DNA of 64,000 bases, taken from the NCBI GenBank assembly GCA_027625915.1, contig JANTQA010000057.1, forward strand, positions 8,432,001-8,496,000, given 5' to 3'. The notes beneath the pieces are model-generated. The model worked only from the letters and a program-made list of their open reading frames with translations, was not told the origin of the DNA and ran no database searches. Below are positions 11,736 through 22,710 of this stretch, in pieces (position 1 is the first letter of the stretch; each line of letters starts with the position of its first letter). The translations under genes and the position numbers were made by a program. Source of the stretch: Anaeramoeba flamelloides (Eukaryota; Metamonada; Anaeramoebidae).

Positions 11736-12339
11736 TTAATCAAAAAACTTTTCAAATATCAAAGGAAACAAACCTGTGTCTTTTCAAAATAAAAATAAAA
11801 AAAAAAAAAAGTAATTTGTCTTGTAAATATCTTTTAAAAAATAACAAACAATGAAACCAAATCAAAAAGTGAATAAAAAATATCTTACCGTGTGTTGAAG
11901 AATCAGTTAAGCTGTTCACGAAATCTACACCATAATTATTCAATTGATCGTTTGAGTTTTCTTTTTTTGGGAACGAGATGAAATTGGAATTGCTAATTGA
12001 CAAGTTTTTCATTTTTTGATTTGTGATTTGGTTTGGTACTATTTTCAAGATTTTGTGAAGCTTTTTTGGATCAATCCTGTGATTTAAAATGCTTTTTTCA
12101 GATTTTTTTTTTTTATTTTTTTTTGTGCAAAGATCATTGTTTTGGAACGCATTTTGTTGGCTGTTTTTGGCGAGTTCGAGATTTTCCGAGCCGTCTGTGA
12201 AAATTGAAAATTTTGGTGGTGATCTCGTTGCGCTTTTCGTTATTCGGGAAGAAAATGTTCGACTTTGTTCATTTTGTTGGTTGCTAACCTCAAACATCGA
12301 AAAGGGGATTGGCCTATTTGTTAATGAGTGGGTCGTCAT
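11736..12339 (-). CDS. Two-exon gene of unknown function
   Basis: Exon 1 (12339-11889) encodes about 150 residues from MTTHSLTNRPIPF, and exon 2 (11773-11736) adds GLFPLIFEKFFD and a TAA. The uninterrupted frame reads on into Phe-rich sequence. A GTAAGA donor after ...DSSTH and a CACAG acceptor give a 115 bp intron with matching phase, which fits this genome. The spliced protein would be 162 residues, hydrophilic and rich in Ser and Asn. It has a short basic run (KKNKKKK, about residue 73) and segments of more conserved look (SPPKFSIFTD and RIDPKKLHKILKIVP). No domain is recognised. Codon use and composition differ clearly from the flanking spacer, so I think it is real. Function is unknown. 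Confidence 0.5.
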
Positions 12340-14189
12340 TCAACTTTGAACAATTCAAAAGGTTATTGTTTTGATTCTTAATACAAATAAGATGGCAAAA
12401 GAAATTAAAAAGTGGATTTCAAAATTTACAATTATTTGTAAAGCGAAGTAGAAAACGAAAAAATGTCGAAATGGAATTGAAAAATTAACAATTTTTTGTC
12501 CAGTTATTGAGAGGTAACCAACTAACCAAACAACGTTTAGATATTTTTGAACCACTTTGCACTTATACAAAGTTGAAAATGAAAAAGTCTTTTGTAATGA
12601 TGATTTTTATTGAGATTTTTGACTTTATTTTTCTAAAAATAAAACTCAAGAGATCTTGATCATTAAATAAGTACACTCTAATGAAAGGATAACAAAAAAA
12701 ATAATTTTTAAGTGATTTTAATAGTAGATTATGCCCATTTTATGAAATTTGCTTTTTTTTAAGCAAGAATTAACAATAAAAAAAATATTGTAGTAAATTC
12801 AATAGCAAATCCAAAAATTTACTGAATCTTGAAATTTAAAAATGAAACAGAAAATCTGATTTTTTTAATATCAAACTTACTTTTAGTTTTTTTTTCAGCA
12901 ATGGATTCTTGCTTTTATTAAGTTTGTTCCATTTTTAATATTTTTTTTAACATTGATAATTCAAAATATTTCCCAATTTATTTTAAAAAAAAAATTCTTT
13001 TCTTATGAAAAGAAAGAAATCCTATTGATTGTGGAAGAAATAGATGGAATTATACTTGGAAAATAAAACGACTAAGTTTTAAATTATAATCGTTAAAAAA
13101 ATCAAGTTAATAACAAAAAAATTGCAATAGATTTTTTAAACATGAAGAAATAATATACTTTGCTTATTACAGACAGATTTCAACTTAATTTTTTTAATTT
13201 TGTTTAATTAAAAAAAAAATCAAGAAAAAAATCACAAACTATTATATTATATTTGTAAAAAAAAATATCTTTGTACAACTTGAAAAAGTTTAAAAAAATA
13301 GAAAGAAATATTTTTTTTAATTTGAATGTTTTTATTAAATTCTTAATAAGTGCAATTTTATTTCTTTCAATGTGTTGGTAATAAATCCAATATTTAAAAC
13401 ATCAACAAGTTTTACAATCAAATTCTAACATTTTAAATATTTTCAACAAATAAAATAAATTCACAATTTATAATCTTAATAATAATAATAAAAAAAGATA
13501 TCACTGATAAATTCAAATAAATTAAATAAATTTTTTATGCATATTTCATTTTTGTAATTGATAACATTAACTTTTAAAACAACATAAGTAAAAGATTTTT
13601 TCTCTTATTAAACTAATTTTATCAATTTTCTAAAAATTAAACTAATAAAATACTTTTTTTGAAAGCTAGAGAAAAAAATTTTCAAAAATGGAATATGAAA
13701 TAAAAATTTTTATATATTTATTTAGATTTATCTGTTTTAAATAACAAATTTTAATTTTAAAAGTTCCTTGTTTCTACTCTGAATAATTGAAATAAAAAAT
13801 CACTGAATATTTTAATTATCAATGAATTTTTTTAATGTAAAATATTTAACAATAATTAATATCATAAAAAAAGCTTCAACAAATATTATTTTTAATAAAA
13901 AAAAAAAAATTAGAAAAAACTTATTTTAAATATTGCTAAAAGATTCGTAAAAAAACCCGAAATAAAAATCTAAATCAATTAACCAAAATTTTATTATGTA
14001 ATTTCTTTCTTGAAAGGTTAAGAATATTTGAAAAAAAAAAAAAATAGGTATAATAATATATATAAATTAACTGTATGTCTTTTAAAAAACATCTAATATT
14101 GCAAAGTACCAGTTTTTTTTATTTTTTCTTTAATTCAATATTTTTATTGTAAAATTTATATATTGTCTGATTAAAATTTTAATAATAAA
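12340..14189. other. Long AT-rich spacer
   Basis: No gene is supported. A 71-codon frame on the minus strand at 12355-12570 lies directly upstream of the gene starting at 12339 and is more likely its 5' flank. A short coding-like run (KKEILLIVEEIDG) near 13005-13070 is too short to call. Confidence 0.35.
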
Positions 14190-14590
14190 AAACCTAATGG
14201 CATCTTTATTCTGCTTTTCTATTTCACAAAGTAAAAAAAACCTAACGAAAAATCAATGGATTTATAGAATAAAATGAAAACTTGAGAAAACACCACGAAA
14301 CCCATTTAAAATACAATGGAATGGAGAAAAATATAATATTTAACCCAATTCTTTTAAATTCCCGAGAAGCTTAGGTGACCGTTTTTTGATTTTTGAAATA
14401 AAAAGAAAATATTTAAAAATTTACTGTTAATTTCTCAAATTAAAAAAAACCTAGCAGTAGTTCTCTTGTGAATTCCAGTTTTATTCAGAAAAATCAATTG
14501 AGTTTTCATAATAAACAAAAATCTTGCGGTACACCACTAAACCCAATTAAAATTCAATGAAATGGAGAAAAATCAAATAAGCTAAATTTC
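14190..14590. repeat. Modular palindrome block 2 (worn)
   Basis: Family words recur: CCTAATGGC at the start, AAAAAAAACCTAACG near 14230, ACCACGAAACCCA and ACCACTAAACCCA, and the long hairpin (GAAATAAAAAGAAAAT...) near 14395-14450. Arms are less exact than in the blocks at 37 and 45 kb, so this copy looks older. Confidence 0.6.
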
Positions 14591-14839
14591 AAAAATAGGG
14601 TCATCATTAGTATTTTTTAAATTATTGGTATGTGTGTTGTGTTAACCAAATATTCTGAACCCAATATCTTTTAAAAGTCATTATTGAATATTTAATATCA
14701 AGAAACAATCTTCTTTTAATGAAAATTTCCCAAAGTTGAATTCATTTTTTTGCAATTTTTCTTTTAAAATGATTCCATATTGTTATTTTTATGTTGAATG
14801 AACAAGAACATTTTTGAAAACCGTTAATATTCAAGAGAT

Positions 14840-15280
14840 GAGATTAATTAGCATTGGAGAAAGGGATTGTAAAATTCAAAGAAAGTAAAACACCCAAGAA
14901 GTGTTTGCTTCGAAAACAAGTATCAACCAAATTTGCTTTAATGAGTTACAATGGTTCCTTGAAAAGTGAAGAAATAGCAAGATCAAATAAGATCTTCTTT
15001 TCTCTTTCATTTGGAGACAATGTGATGAATGTGATCGTATTCATTTTATCTTTGAGTTCTTTGTTGTACATTCAAAAAATTGGTTTTGTTTTCACTTTCT
15101 TTTCTTTTTCTTTCTTTTGTTGAGATTCTTTTAATCTTGAAAAAGGTATCAAGGAAAGTTTGGGTTGATACCAAATGGGTAAATAGTAAAAATCTGATAA
15201 CTCTGATGGAAAGTTGTTTCAAAAGGTTCTTGGAAGCAATGGTGAATCTTAAATGGATAATTTTAAGATGAAAAATCATT
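14840..15280 (-). pseudogene. Unassigned coding relic
   Basis: This segment is richer in G and C than its surroundings and reads like protein in pieces. On the minus strand one frame gives MNTITFITLSPNEREKK, then LFDLAISSLFKEPL and later SKHFLGVLLSLNFT, with at least one in-frame stop and a frame change. A plus-strand frame (14854-15123) is open from MEKGIVKFKESKTPKKC but ends in a Phe run. I favour the minus strand and a dead gene or mobile-element remnant. I recognise no family. Confidence 0.3.
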
Positions 15281-15489
15281 TCAAAAAATAGGGCCAGATT
15301 TATTTTTTTCTTTATGGGTTTCTTTTCTCTATTTTTTTATTAGAAATAATAATTAAAACAGAAAAGGGTGTTTTAGACAGTTATTTTTTAGTTTTAAGTT
15401 CTGATTTTTCTGGGTTGAGTTTTGGTATTCACTAAATGAGAAACTGCAATTTTTTTTCAATCAAAAATTTGCCCCTATTTTTGAAATTA

Positions 15490-15610
15490 AGCTTATTTTA
15501 CTCAAATCTTTTGAATTCTTGAAAAGCTAATAGTGTTTTTTTTTTAATTTGAAAAAATCAAAGATTTAACTCAATCTTTGAATTTTTTTTTACAACCTAA
15601 CGACAACAAA
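15490..15610. repeat. Modular palindrome block 3 (short)
   Basis: This is a single worn copy of the AATTC-type palindrome module (CTTTTGAATTCTTGAAAAGCTAATAG, then AATTTGAAAAAATCAAAGATTTAACTC) ending in ACAACCTAACGAC. It has the same words as the other blocks. Confidence 0.5.
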
Positions 15611-16109
15611 TAATTTTAAATTCGAAGACTCAACTTTCATTTTAAAAATAAGAAAATGTCAAGAATTATCTAAACTGATATTCGAAAATTTATAATTTAA
15701 ATAAAATAGAAAATAAAATATTACAACTTCTGTATAACTCTATTCCAATTTAGAAAATGTTGAAGATATTTATCATTTTCTTGGAACTACATATTCTTAT
15801 AAAAATTGAAAATTTGGGATTTAATATTTACTCCAGATAAACAAAAATAATAAAAAACTTTAGATTGATATCCTTGATATTCTTCATAATAAAGACTCAT
15901 TATTTATATTATCATCAGTTAACAATAAAGTAAAAACATTATTCTTTATTAAAATTTCTTAATAAAAATTTATACATTAAGATTGTAAGATGGGAATGGT
16001 TAACTTTATTCAATATAAAAATAAAAAAGGAAATTTCCAGTGGAATTTTTTGATTAAAATTAAATCGAAATATAAAATAAAATTTCTTTGGTATTTCTAA
16101 AATTAAAAA
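15611..16109. other. Spacer
   Basis: No gene is seen. The minus-strand frame at 15939-16121 is low-complexity and runs into block 4. Confidence 0.35.
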
Positions 16110-16720
16110 AAAACCTAACATCCAGTGCTGTTAAGTACCGTAGAGTACTGTAAAATGCCTAGATTTTCCAGAATTTAAAAGAATTGAGTTAAATCTTTTG
16201 ATTTACTCCAATATATTAAATTCTGGAAAACTTAACGAGAGTGTCAGTCAAGTGTATAGCTTTTTGTTAATTTGAGAAATTAAAAGAAAATTTTTGAAAT
16301 TTTCTTCTTATTTCTCAAATCAAAAAAGGGCTAACTACGCTTTTCCAGAATTCAATAGAATTTAGGAAAATCTTTGTTTTTACTCAATTCTTTTAAATTC
16401 TGGAAAAACTAACGGCGCTTTTCTTGGGGATTTTCTATTTTATTTGTTAAGTGTTCTAGGATTTTTTGAGGTTTTCTATTTTATTCATGAAGTGTTCTAG
16501 GTATTTTTTACTTTAGAAATAAACTGAAAATTTATTAAAATTTTCGGTTTATTTACAAAGTAATAAAAACCTAACGAAAATTTATCGATTTTACAAATAA
16601 ACAGAAAACTCAAAAAAACCTAACGGAAAGTGCCTAGTTTTTTTTTTTTAATTTAAGAAATAAACAGAAAATTTCTTCAATTTTCTTTTTATTTCAAAAA
16701 TTAAAAAAAGCCTAATGGCT
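16110..16720. repeat. Modular palindrome block 4
   Basis: In order, the block shows: a CCGTAGAGTACTGTAAAATGCCTAG lead; an AATT-type palindrome (16160-16230); CTTAACG; a hairpin with GAGAAATTAAAAGAAAAT arms (16270-16325); another AATTC-type palindrome (16340-16412) ending in AACTAACGGCG; about 40 bp tandem units starting AAGTGTTCTAGG (16448 and 16492); a hairpin with AATAAACTGAAAATTT arms; AAAACCTAACG twice; and a last hairpin to 16715. The order alternates hairpin and tandem modules as in the 37 and 45 kb blocks. Confidence 0.8.
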
Positions 16721-16778
16721 ATAAGAGGAAATTATCCCCCTCTTTTCAAAATAAAAAAAAAATCTCAATATTTTTAAA

Positions 16779-17379
16779 ATAATTTCCAAAAAAGCAGGCC
16801 AAATTCATTTTAATATATCTTCATTAAAAACCAATGTAAATTTAACTATTTAAATATACAAAATAGTAACAATCATCATTAATTGATTCTTCGTAATAAT
16901 TCAATTTGTTTATTTGTAAGACATTACTTTAATTTAAAGATATTAAAGTATTTGATCACAATTTTATATGATATTTTTTAGGTATTAAAATTGGTGGTTA
17001 ACTTTTTTCTTTTTGATCATAATAATTTTTTTTCCAAAGTTGTTTAATCTCGACAAATTTTCAAAACAGAATTGAAAAAATATAACCTGAATTTTATTGT
17101 TTAAAAAACCTTTTTTGTCTTTACCATATTGCCCATTTTTTTGAATTCTGAAATTGGCCGTAAATCTTATAATACAAAAAAAGTGTAAATTTTTTTTTTT
17201 TCATTTTTTCGAAAAATTTTGATGTACATATTTTGAAATACAAATAATAGTTGTTAATTCCATTAGGGTTAATATTTCTCTTAATTTTATATTACCAATT
17301 TGCGGATAAAAATACTTCAAGCAGAGAATATTATTTAAAATATAAAAAAGAATGCCACATTTTTTTGGAAATACCTTAC
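16779..17379. mobile_element. MITE family M4, copy 1
   Basis: The left end has ATTTCCAAAAAAGCAGGCCA and the right end has GCCACATTTTTTTGGAAATA followed by CCTTA, in inverted orientation. The length is about 600 bp. A second copy at 58960-59547 has the same ends and shares interior landmarks. It ends about 95 bp from the stop codon of the bromodomain gene, so it lies in that gene's 3' flank. Confidence 0.55.
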
Positions 17380-17473
17380 ACGAATATTTTTATTTATCTA
17401 TTAATTTTAATACATTATTCATGAAATAAAAAGAAATTTTATAAATTGATTTTTTAAAATATAGTAATTTCTA

Positions 17474-19048
17474 TTATTTGTCAATTGTCTGGTCTTCATA
17501 ATTTTCAATCTTTTCAAATTCGGAATCAACAAATTGTTTTAGGTGGTTAAAAGATTCCTCATTTAATTTCTTTAGATCTAAGGTAATTTCACCTTTGTTT
17601 TGATTGAGAAGATAATTATTGAAAAGATGTTTGTTTAATTTTGTTTTGTTTTTTGGTGATAACTGATTTATTAAATTCCCAAGCTTCTTCAATTGACCTT
17701 TTTTTCCATCCTGGTCCTTTTTTTTCGTTTCCGTTTCCGTTTCTATTTCTGTTTCTGTTTCTGTTTCTGTTTCTATTTTTGTTTTTGTTTTTGCTTTTGC
17801 TTTTGTTTTCATTTCTGTATCCGTTTCCGTTTCTCTTTCTCTTTTTCTTGTCATGTTGGAAATGGGGAAATTTAAACCAAGACAGTTTAATGAAACATTA
17901 CCAAATTCTGTGAATTGTTTAACCGCAATTGCCTTGACAATTTCTTCAACTGCGTTTGGGACTGGTAAAATTTCATAGCAAATCATTAGAATTGAATTTT
18001 GAAATTCTCTTATTGTTTTATAAGCCAGAGTTAAATTGTTCATATAATCTTGGCTGCCTTCTTTATGGCGGATAGAATCACAAACTAGTTGCTTAATTTT
18101 TTGGAATTGTGGCGAAAAGTCAAGCTTATTAAACTCGTTCAGTGCAAAAAAATCTTGATCATCAATTTCTTCGAATTCACTATCAATCGGCCCTTGAATA
18201 TCTTCTTCAGAGTCCATAGATTCAAAGCCTACGAACACTTCGGAATTGTTGTCATCGTCTGTTGATTCTTTTTTTGTTTTATGATTCTTTTTTTGGTTTT
18301 TTTGTTTGGTTTTTTCTTTTTCTTTTTCTTTTTGTTTTTGTTTTACTTTTTCTTTTTCTTTTTTTTTTTTTTTTTTAGGTGAACGTAAATCTTCTTCGGG
18401 AATAAAATCTTCGTCATTGGAGTAAACGTCTTGAAAATTTTGTGAATTTATGAATTCTTCACTCAAATTCTCTTCATCATGATAACTGTCTTCATTTTCT
18501 TTTTCTATTTCTTTTTCTTCGTGTTCTTGATCTTCTTTTTTTACATCTTTTTCTTTTTCTTCTTCTTCTTCTTCTTCTTCACTTTGTTCCTCCTTTTCTT
18601 TTTCTTCTTTTTCTTCTTCTTCTTTACCTTCTTTTTTCTTTTTCCTTTTTTCAATTTTTTTGATTGTTTTTAACAAAAGATCCTTTTCAATTTTCAATCT
18701 TTTTTCAAAATTTTGTAAGATTGTTTTTGCAAGTTGATAAAGTTGATTTGAAAGATTAAATGTCATTGCGTTCTTAAAAATAAGTTTGACATCTTCAACA
18801 AAGGAATCTAAAGTGTGGTACTCTCCTTTCCTTAATTTGGATCGTACTGTTTTAATAAACATTGGTTTTTTAATTGTTTGGTAATATTGTGGAAAGGTTT
18901 TTTGACTTACAGGGTTTTTAAAAAGAAAGGCATTTGGCTTTTGTGCAATCATTCGAAGTAATTTTCGACACAACTCGATGTATAATGGAACACCTTTTTT
19001 GTTTTTATAAAATTCAATTGGGTGTTTGAAATTCGAAGATGAAGTCAT
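17474..19048 (-). CDS. BET-like protein: one bromodomain plus NET-like C-terminus
   Basis: The product is probably a chromatin reader that binds acetylated histones. The bromodomain spans residues about 25-115: FLFKNPVSQKTFPQYY corresponds to the ZA loop, IKKPMFIKTVRSKL to the conserved P-M helix region, and LIFKNAMTFN carries the acetyl-lysine-binding Asn, with Phe in place of the usual Tyr before it. Residues 140-270 are a Glu/Lys coiled-coil-like stretch. Residues 310-395 are helical and unassigned. Residues 405-450 are Thr-Glu/Lys repeats. Residues 455-520 (LSPKNKTKLNKHL, then ITLDLKKLNEESFNHLKQFV) resemble the extra-terminal (NET) domain, which binds partner peptides. Animal BET proteins have two bromodomains, whereas plant GTE proteins have one, as here. 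It is a single exon of 524 residues. Its neighbours give no clue. Confidence 0.85.
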   Translation of the reverse strand: MTSSSNFKHPIEFYKNKKGVPLYIELCRKLLRMIAQKPNAFLFKNPVSQKTFPQYYQTIKKPMFIKTVRSKLRKGEYHTLDSFVEDVKLIFKNAMTFNLSNQLYQLAKTILQNFEKRLKIEKDLLLKTIKKIEKRKKKKEGKEEEEKEEKEKEEQSEEEEEEEEKEKDVKKEDQEHEEKEIEKENEDSYHDEENLSEEFINSQNFQDVYSNDEDFIPEEDLRSPKKKKKKEKEKVKQKQKEKEKEKTKQKNQKKNHKTKKESTDDDNNSEVFVGFESMDSEEDIQGPIDSEFEEIDDQDFFALNEFNKLDFSPQFQKIKQLVCDSIRHKEGSQDYMNNLTLAYKTIREFQNSILMICYEILPVPNAVEEIVKAIAVKQFTEFGNVSLNCLGLNFPISNMTRKRERETETDTEMKTKAKAKTKTKIETETETETEIETETETKKKDQDGKKGQLKKLGNLINQLSPKNKTKLNKHLFNNYLLNQNKGEITLDLKKLNEESFNHLKQFVDSEFEKIENYEDQTIDK

Positions 19049-19677
19049 CTTAAGGTTTCTTGTTTGGTTTTATTAGAAGCCAAAATAATTATGACGAAGG
19101 AAACTAATTACTCAAGATGTTGTGAATAAATTTTTGAAAAATAATTGTAAAACCCCAAAAAAGAAACAAAACAAAAAAATGAAAACCTTTTTGAACAAAA
19201 CATAACTTTAAGGTTTCACCATTCCAATTAACACATTTCTTTTTTCAGTTTTTGTGTTTGAATTCTGAGAAGTTTTAAATAAAACTATTTTTGAAAGTTC
19301 CAAATTTTAAAAGTTTGCAGTTTTTATTTTTAAAGTATATTTTTGATACATACCTTTCCAAAATAATCAGATTTCTATCTTGTTTCAAATAAATAATTTT
19401 TTTTTAAAGAAAATGGAAATAGGCTGAATTTTGAACTTTTTGGTAATATAGAAAAATACATCAATGTTTATAATAACAATTATTCCTATCGGAAAAAATT
19501 TTTTCAAGCCACTATTGAATTATCGAAATCAAAATTTTACTGTTTTTTTAAGATATTCAACAACTTTTTTGAATCAACGGTTATTATTACTTCGATATTT
19601 TTATTGTTATAAACTCTTTAATACTTCTCTTAACATATTAATAGAAATAATGTATTTTTTTTATTGAATTTTTTTTT
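19049..19677. other. Upstream flank of the bromodomain gene
   Basis: No gene is seen. A plus-strand frame at 19464-19667 is hydrophobic and AT-driven and is not convincing. Confidence 0.35.
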
Positions 19678-19695
19678 AAAAACTTGATTTTTTTT

Positions 19696-20616
19696 AAGGT
19701 CAATAATAATTTTGAAAAAATCCTACATATTTTTAAAGAAAGGAATTTTTCTAATGGGTTAAAAATTCAATTCTTTAAAGCCGTTTTACATAGTCAACTA
19801 TTATATGGGTTGGAGATATTTGACTTTACAGAATCCGATTTCAAAAAAATTGATATTTGGATTAATAAGAAAATCACAGAATCGCTTTTAATAAACCCAC
19901 ATTCCCCAAGACTTATCTATAAAACTGAAGCAAAAATTGATTTTGCAAGAATCACAATTTACAAAAGAAAAGTCAAATTAATTCAAAAATTAAAAATTTT
20001 GGGATTTGATAAATTAATAAATCTTCTCCCCTTCAGAGAAAAAGAAACAGAAAACATTAATTGGAAAGCTCGAAATTTAAAAGAATTAGAATCTGAACTC
20101 GAAGTTTACAGAATTAATCAATTAAAAAATAGTCCAAGTTGGAAAGTACAAAATTATTTGAAAATAATTTTGATACAGGGAAATATTAACAAACAGCAAA
20201 AATATTTAAAATGGAAGGGTTCAACTTCTATTCTAAAGTTAAGAAATTATACAAATTATCTTAATAGATATTCTTATTTTATGAACAAAAATAAATCACA
20301 ATTTTGTCAATTGTGTAAAATAAATAAAGATTTGGATATCATTGAAGATTTGGATCATTTTCTCTGGAACTGCCCAGCCTATGAAAATAATCGGAAAATC
20401 TGGATTTCTGAATTAAAAAAAATAATTTTTCACTTATTTTAAATAATAATAATATTTATAATATTATTAATAAACAAGATTCAATATCTTTATTAGCTTT
20501 AGTAGATAATAAGACTATGTTTGAATCTATTATACGATTTCTAAATTCAATTTTAGGAATTCGGGCAAACAAGAGGAATTCTAAACTCCTCCCTTAAATT
20601 ACAATAAAAAAAAAAA
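19696..20616 (+). mobile_element. 5'-truncated LINE (non-LTR retrotransposon) with target-site duplication
   Basis: The reading frame from 19696 starts within the element's main protein, after the RT core. It contains KAVLHSQLLYGLEIF, the usual thumb/post-RT segment, and a C-terminal zinc-binding motif CQLCK...DHFLWNC (C-x2-C...H-x4-C) near residue 215. It ends at 20442. A second frame from 20442 to 20597 supplies the expected C-terminal tail (SLLALVDNKTMF, then LNSILGIRANKRN), so one frameshift lies near 20400-20440. A poly-A tail follows (20605-20616). The direct repeat AAAAACTTGATTTTTTTT flanks the unit at 19678-19695 and 20612-20629. This shows insertion by target-primed reverse transcription with 5' truncation. 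Intact flanks and a single frameshift suggest a fairly recent insertion. Confidence 0.85.
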
Positions 20617-20631
20617 CTTGATTTTTTTTTT

Positions 20632-20737
20632 AAATTAAAAAGAATAAAAAAAAGAATATATTTTTATTTTTAATATTTTTTTTCTTTTCGTTTTGAGTAG
20701 ACTAATTGAATAATATGTGAGCATGAATTGTTCAAAT

Positions 20738-20775
<38 letters not shown>

Positions 20776-22336
20776 TACTTGAACAATGCTTTTAGTAATA
20801 AAAAACGAGTCTGGAATATGATCGGTGTTTCTAAGTAATCCACAATTATTTTTTTTCTTTTTTCTTTAAAAGTATTTAATTTTTAGTTTAACTCTAAATC
20901 TTTTAAAAAAAATGAATTATAATTGTTATTTTTCTCATGCAAAAATATTGGAAAAAATATAAAAAATGTTGCTATATCTTTGTGATCAACATCACGTAAC
21001 ATATTCGATATTGTTTACCAAATGTTCTTGTATTGGGTTAAGCTTTTCTTTTCTGGAAAGAAAAAAATAAGCTAAAAATTAGTGAAAAAATATCAAAACT
21101 GTTTCAAATTAAAAATATAGGAGAAAATTGTTTAAATTGTCCTTTTGGAGTTTTTTTTTGGGAAAGAAAATTCAAATCCATAAAGTGAAAAATTCAAGTT
21201 ACTAAAAATATCAGATCACTTTATCAAAAAAAAAATTATTACAAATAAAAAGGTTTATTTTGGCTTCTGGATCCTATCAATTGACTTTTTGAAATCAAAA
21301 AAAAATATCAATTTTTTGATAAAAATTTTTTGCTTAGGATCAAAAAAAGAGTAGCAATCGAAGCAATCTATCATTTAAAAGGAGTTGGAAAAATTCAGTT
21401 TCATTTTTATTTTTTTTTTTAAATAATTGAAATGACAGAATTTCAAAAAGAGAAAATAACAAAACATTTTTTTTTATTTATAAGTTTGTTGTATTGGGAT
21501 GTTTAATGGTCCAAAATTTTACTCTTTTAGTTGCCAATCAGATAACAACAATTCACCAGACGACGTTCCAATATCAAATGAGAGTTTGGAACAAATATTA
21601 AAAGAAATTAAAATAAAAAAGAAGATCTTTTATATTTGCTGTTTTTAACATTTCTAACTATTTTCATTAAAGATCGCAAAGGATGAAAAATAAATAAAAA
21701 AAAAATTTGTTTTTTTTTTTTAGTCTTTTTATTTTTTTCATATTGTTTGTCCACAAAAAATAACATTTGCTATTGCTTTTTTTAAAAAAAAATCTGAATA
21801 TATTTTTTTTAGAAGCTTTCAGCTTCACAAATAAATATATTCGATATTTTTTTTTTAAAAATCAATAACTGCTGTAATTTAATTAACTTTTAGAAAGTTG
21901 AAATTTTTTATGATAATTATTTTTAATGTCAATTCTATTTGAATTGTGTTGATATAATCTTTATTGTAATAAAGGAATTTTGTTTTCTTGACAACAACAA
22001 AAAAAAAAAAAAAGTAAAAAATAGGAATTAAAGGTGAAAAAAGCTGTGGAGTGCATTATTCGATTTTTATCAGTTAAAAAATAATTTTAGAGTATTTGTA
22101 CATTATATTCAGAGTATATTACGCTTATTACTAATAATACCATTATTATGTTCAAAGAATGCTTGTACCATAATTTTGGATAATGTTGAAATTTTGGTTT
22201 TTTTTTTTGAAAATTCAAATTTTTTGAAAACAATTTTTAAAATTTACCATTCAAGTTTGTCAAAAAAAAAAAACCCAAACTTCACTTACTGTATGGTTCA
22301 TTTTAAAATATTCAATATTTGATGAAAATTATATAT

Positions 22337-22370
<34 letters not shown>

Positions 22371-22459
22371 TTTAATTTACATGAGAAGGTAAGAGAAGTA
22401 AGAGACCAATTTTTTTTTTTCAAATTCAACTTTTTTTCTGTGAGAATTCGAAAAGTTTA
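20632..22459. other. AT-rich spacer with microsatellites and one small frame
   Basis: TA runs lie at 20744-20773 and 22339-22369. A 49-codon frame at 21499-21648 is listed separately. Nothing else is supported. Confidence 0.4.
21499..21648 (+). CDS. Possible small ORF or orphan exon
   Basis: A 49-codon frame starts with ATG and reads MFNGPKFYSFSCQSDNN, then SPDDVPISNESLEQILKEIK, before a Lys/Ile tail and TAA. The composition (Ser, Asp, Pro, Gln) is protein-like and unlike the spacer. TTTTAG at 21526-21531 could instead be an acceptor, which would make this an internal exon. No family is recognised. Confidence 0.25.
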   Translation: MFNGPKFYSFSCQSDNNNSPDDVPISNESLEQILKEIKIKKKIFYICCF

Positions 22460-22652
22460 CAGTCAGTTTCACTTTTAAGGTACAAAATTTCAACGAAATT
22501 TAAGGTACAATAAAATCTCAAATTAAGGCACAAAATTTGGAATTTTTTTGACAAATTATTTTACTAGAATTTCAATTTTGTGCTTTAATTTGAGATTTTT
22601 TTTGTGTCTTAAATTTCGTTGAAAGTTTGTGCCTTAAAAGTGAAACTGACTG
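22460..22652. mobile_element. Tc1/mariner-type MITE family M1, copy 1
   Basis: The 193 bp element begins CAGTCAGTTTCAC and ends GTGAAACTGACTG, and is flanked on both sides by TA. The inverted repeats extend far inward: AAGGTACAAAATTTCAACGA on the left is mirrored by TCGTTGAAAGTTTGTGCCTT on the right, and TCTCAAATTAAGGCACAAA by its inverse. The whole element can therefore fold on itself. TA duplication and CAGT-type ends are typical of non-autonomous Tc1/mariner elements. No transposase is seen in the window. Confidence 0.8.
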
Positions 22653-22710
22653 TATTTATTTATCCAGATTAAGGAGAAATTAAATAAAAAATTGGATAAT
22701 AATCTGGGTA

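Noticed and set aside
14854-15123. Plus-strand 89-codon frame as an intact gene
   Set aside because: It ends in a Phe run, has no splice sites that extend it convincingly, and the minus strand of the same DNA reads more like broken protein.
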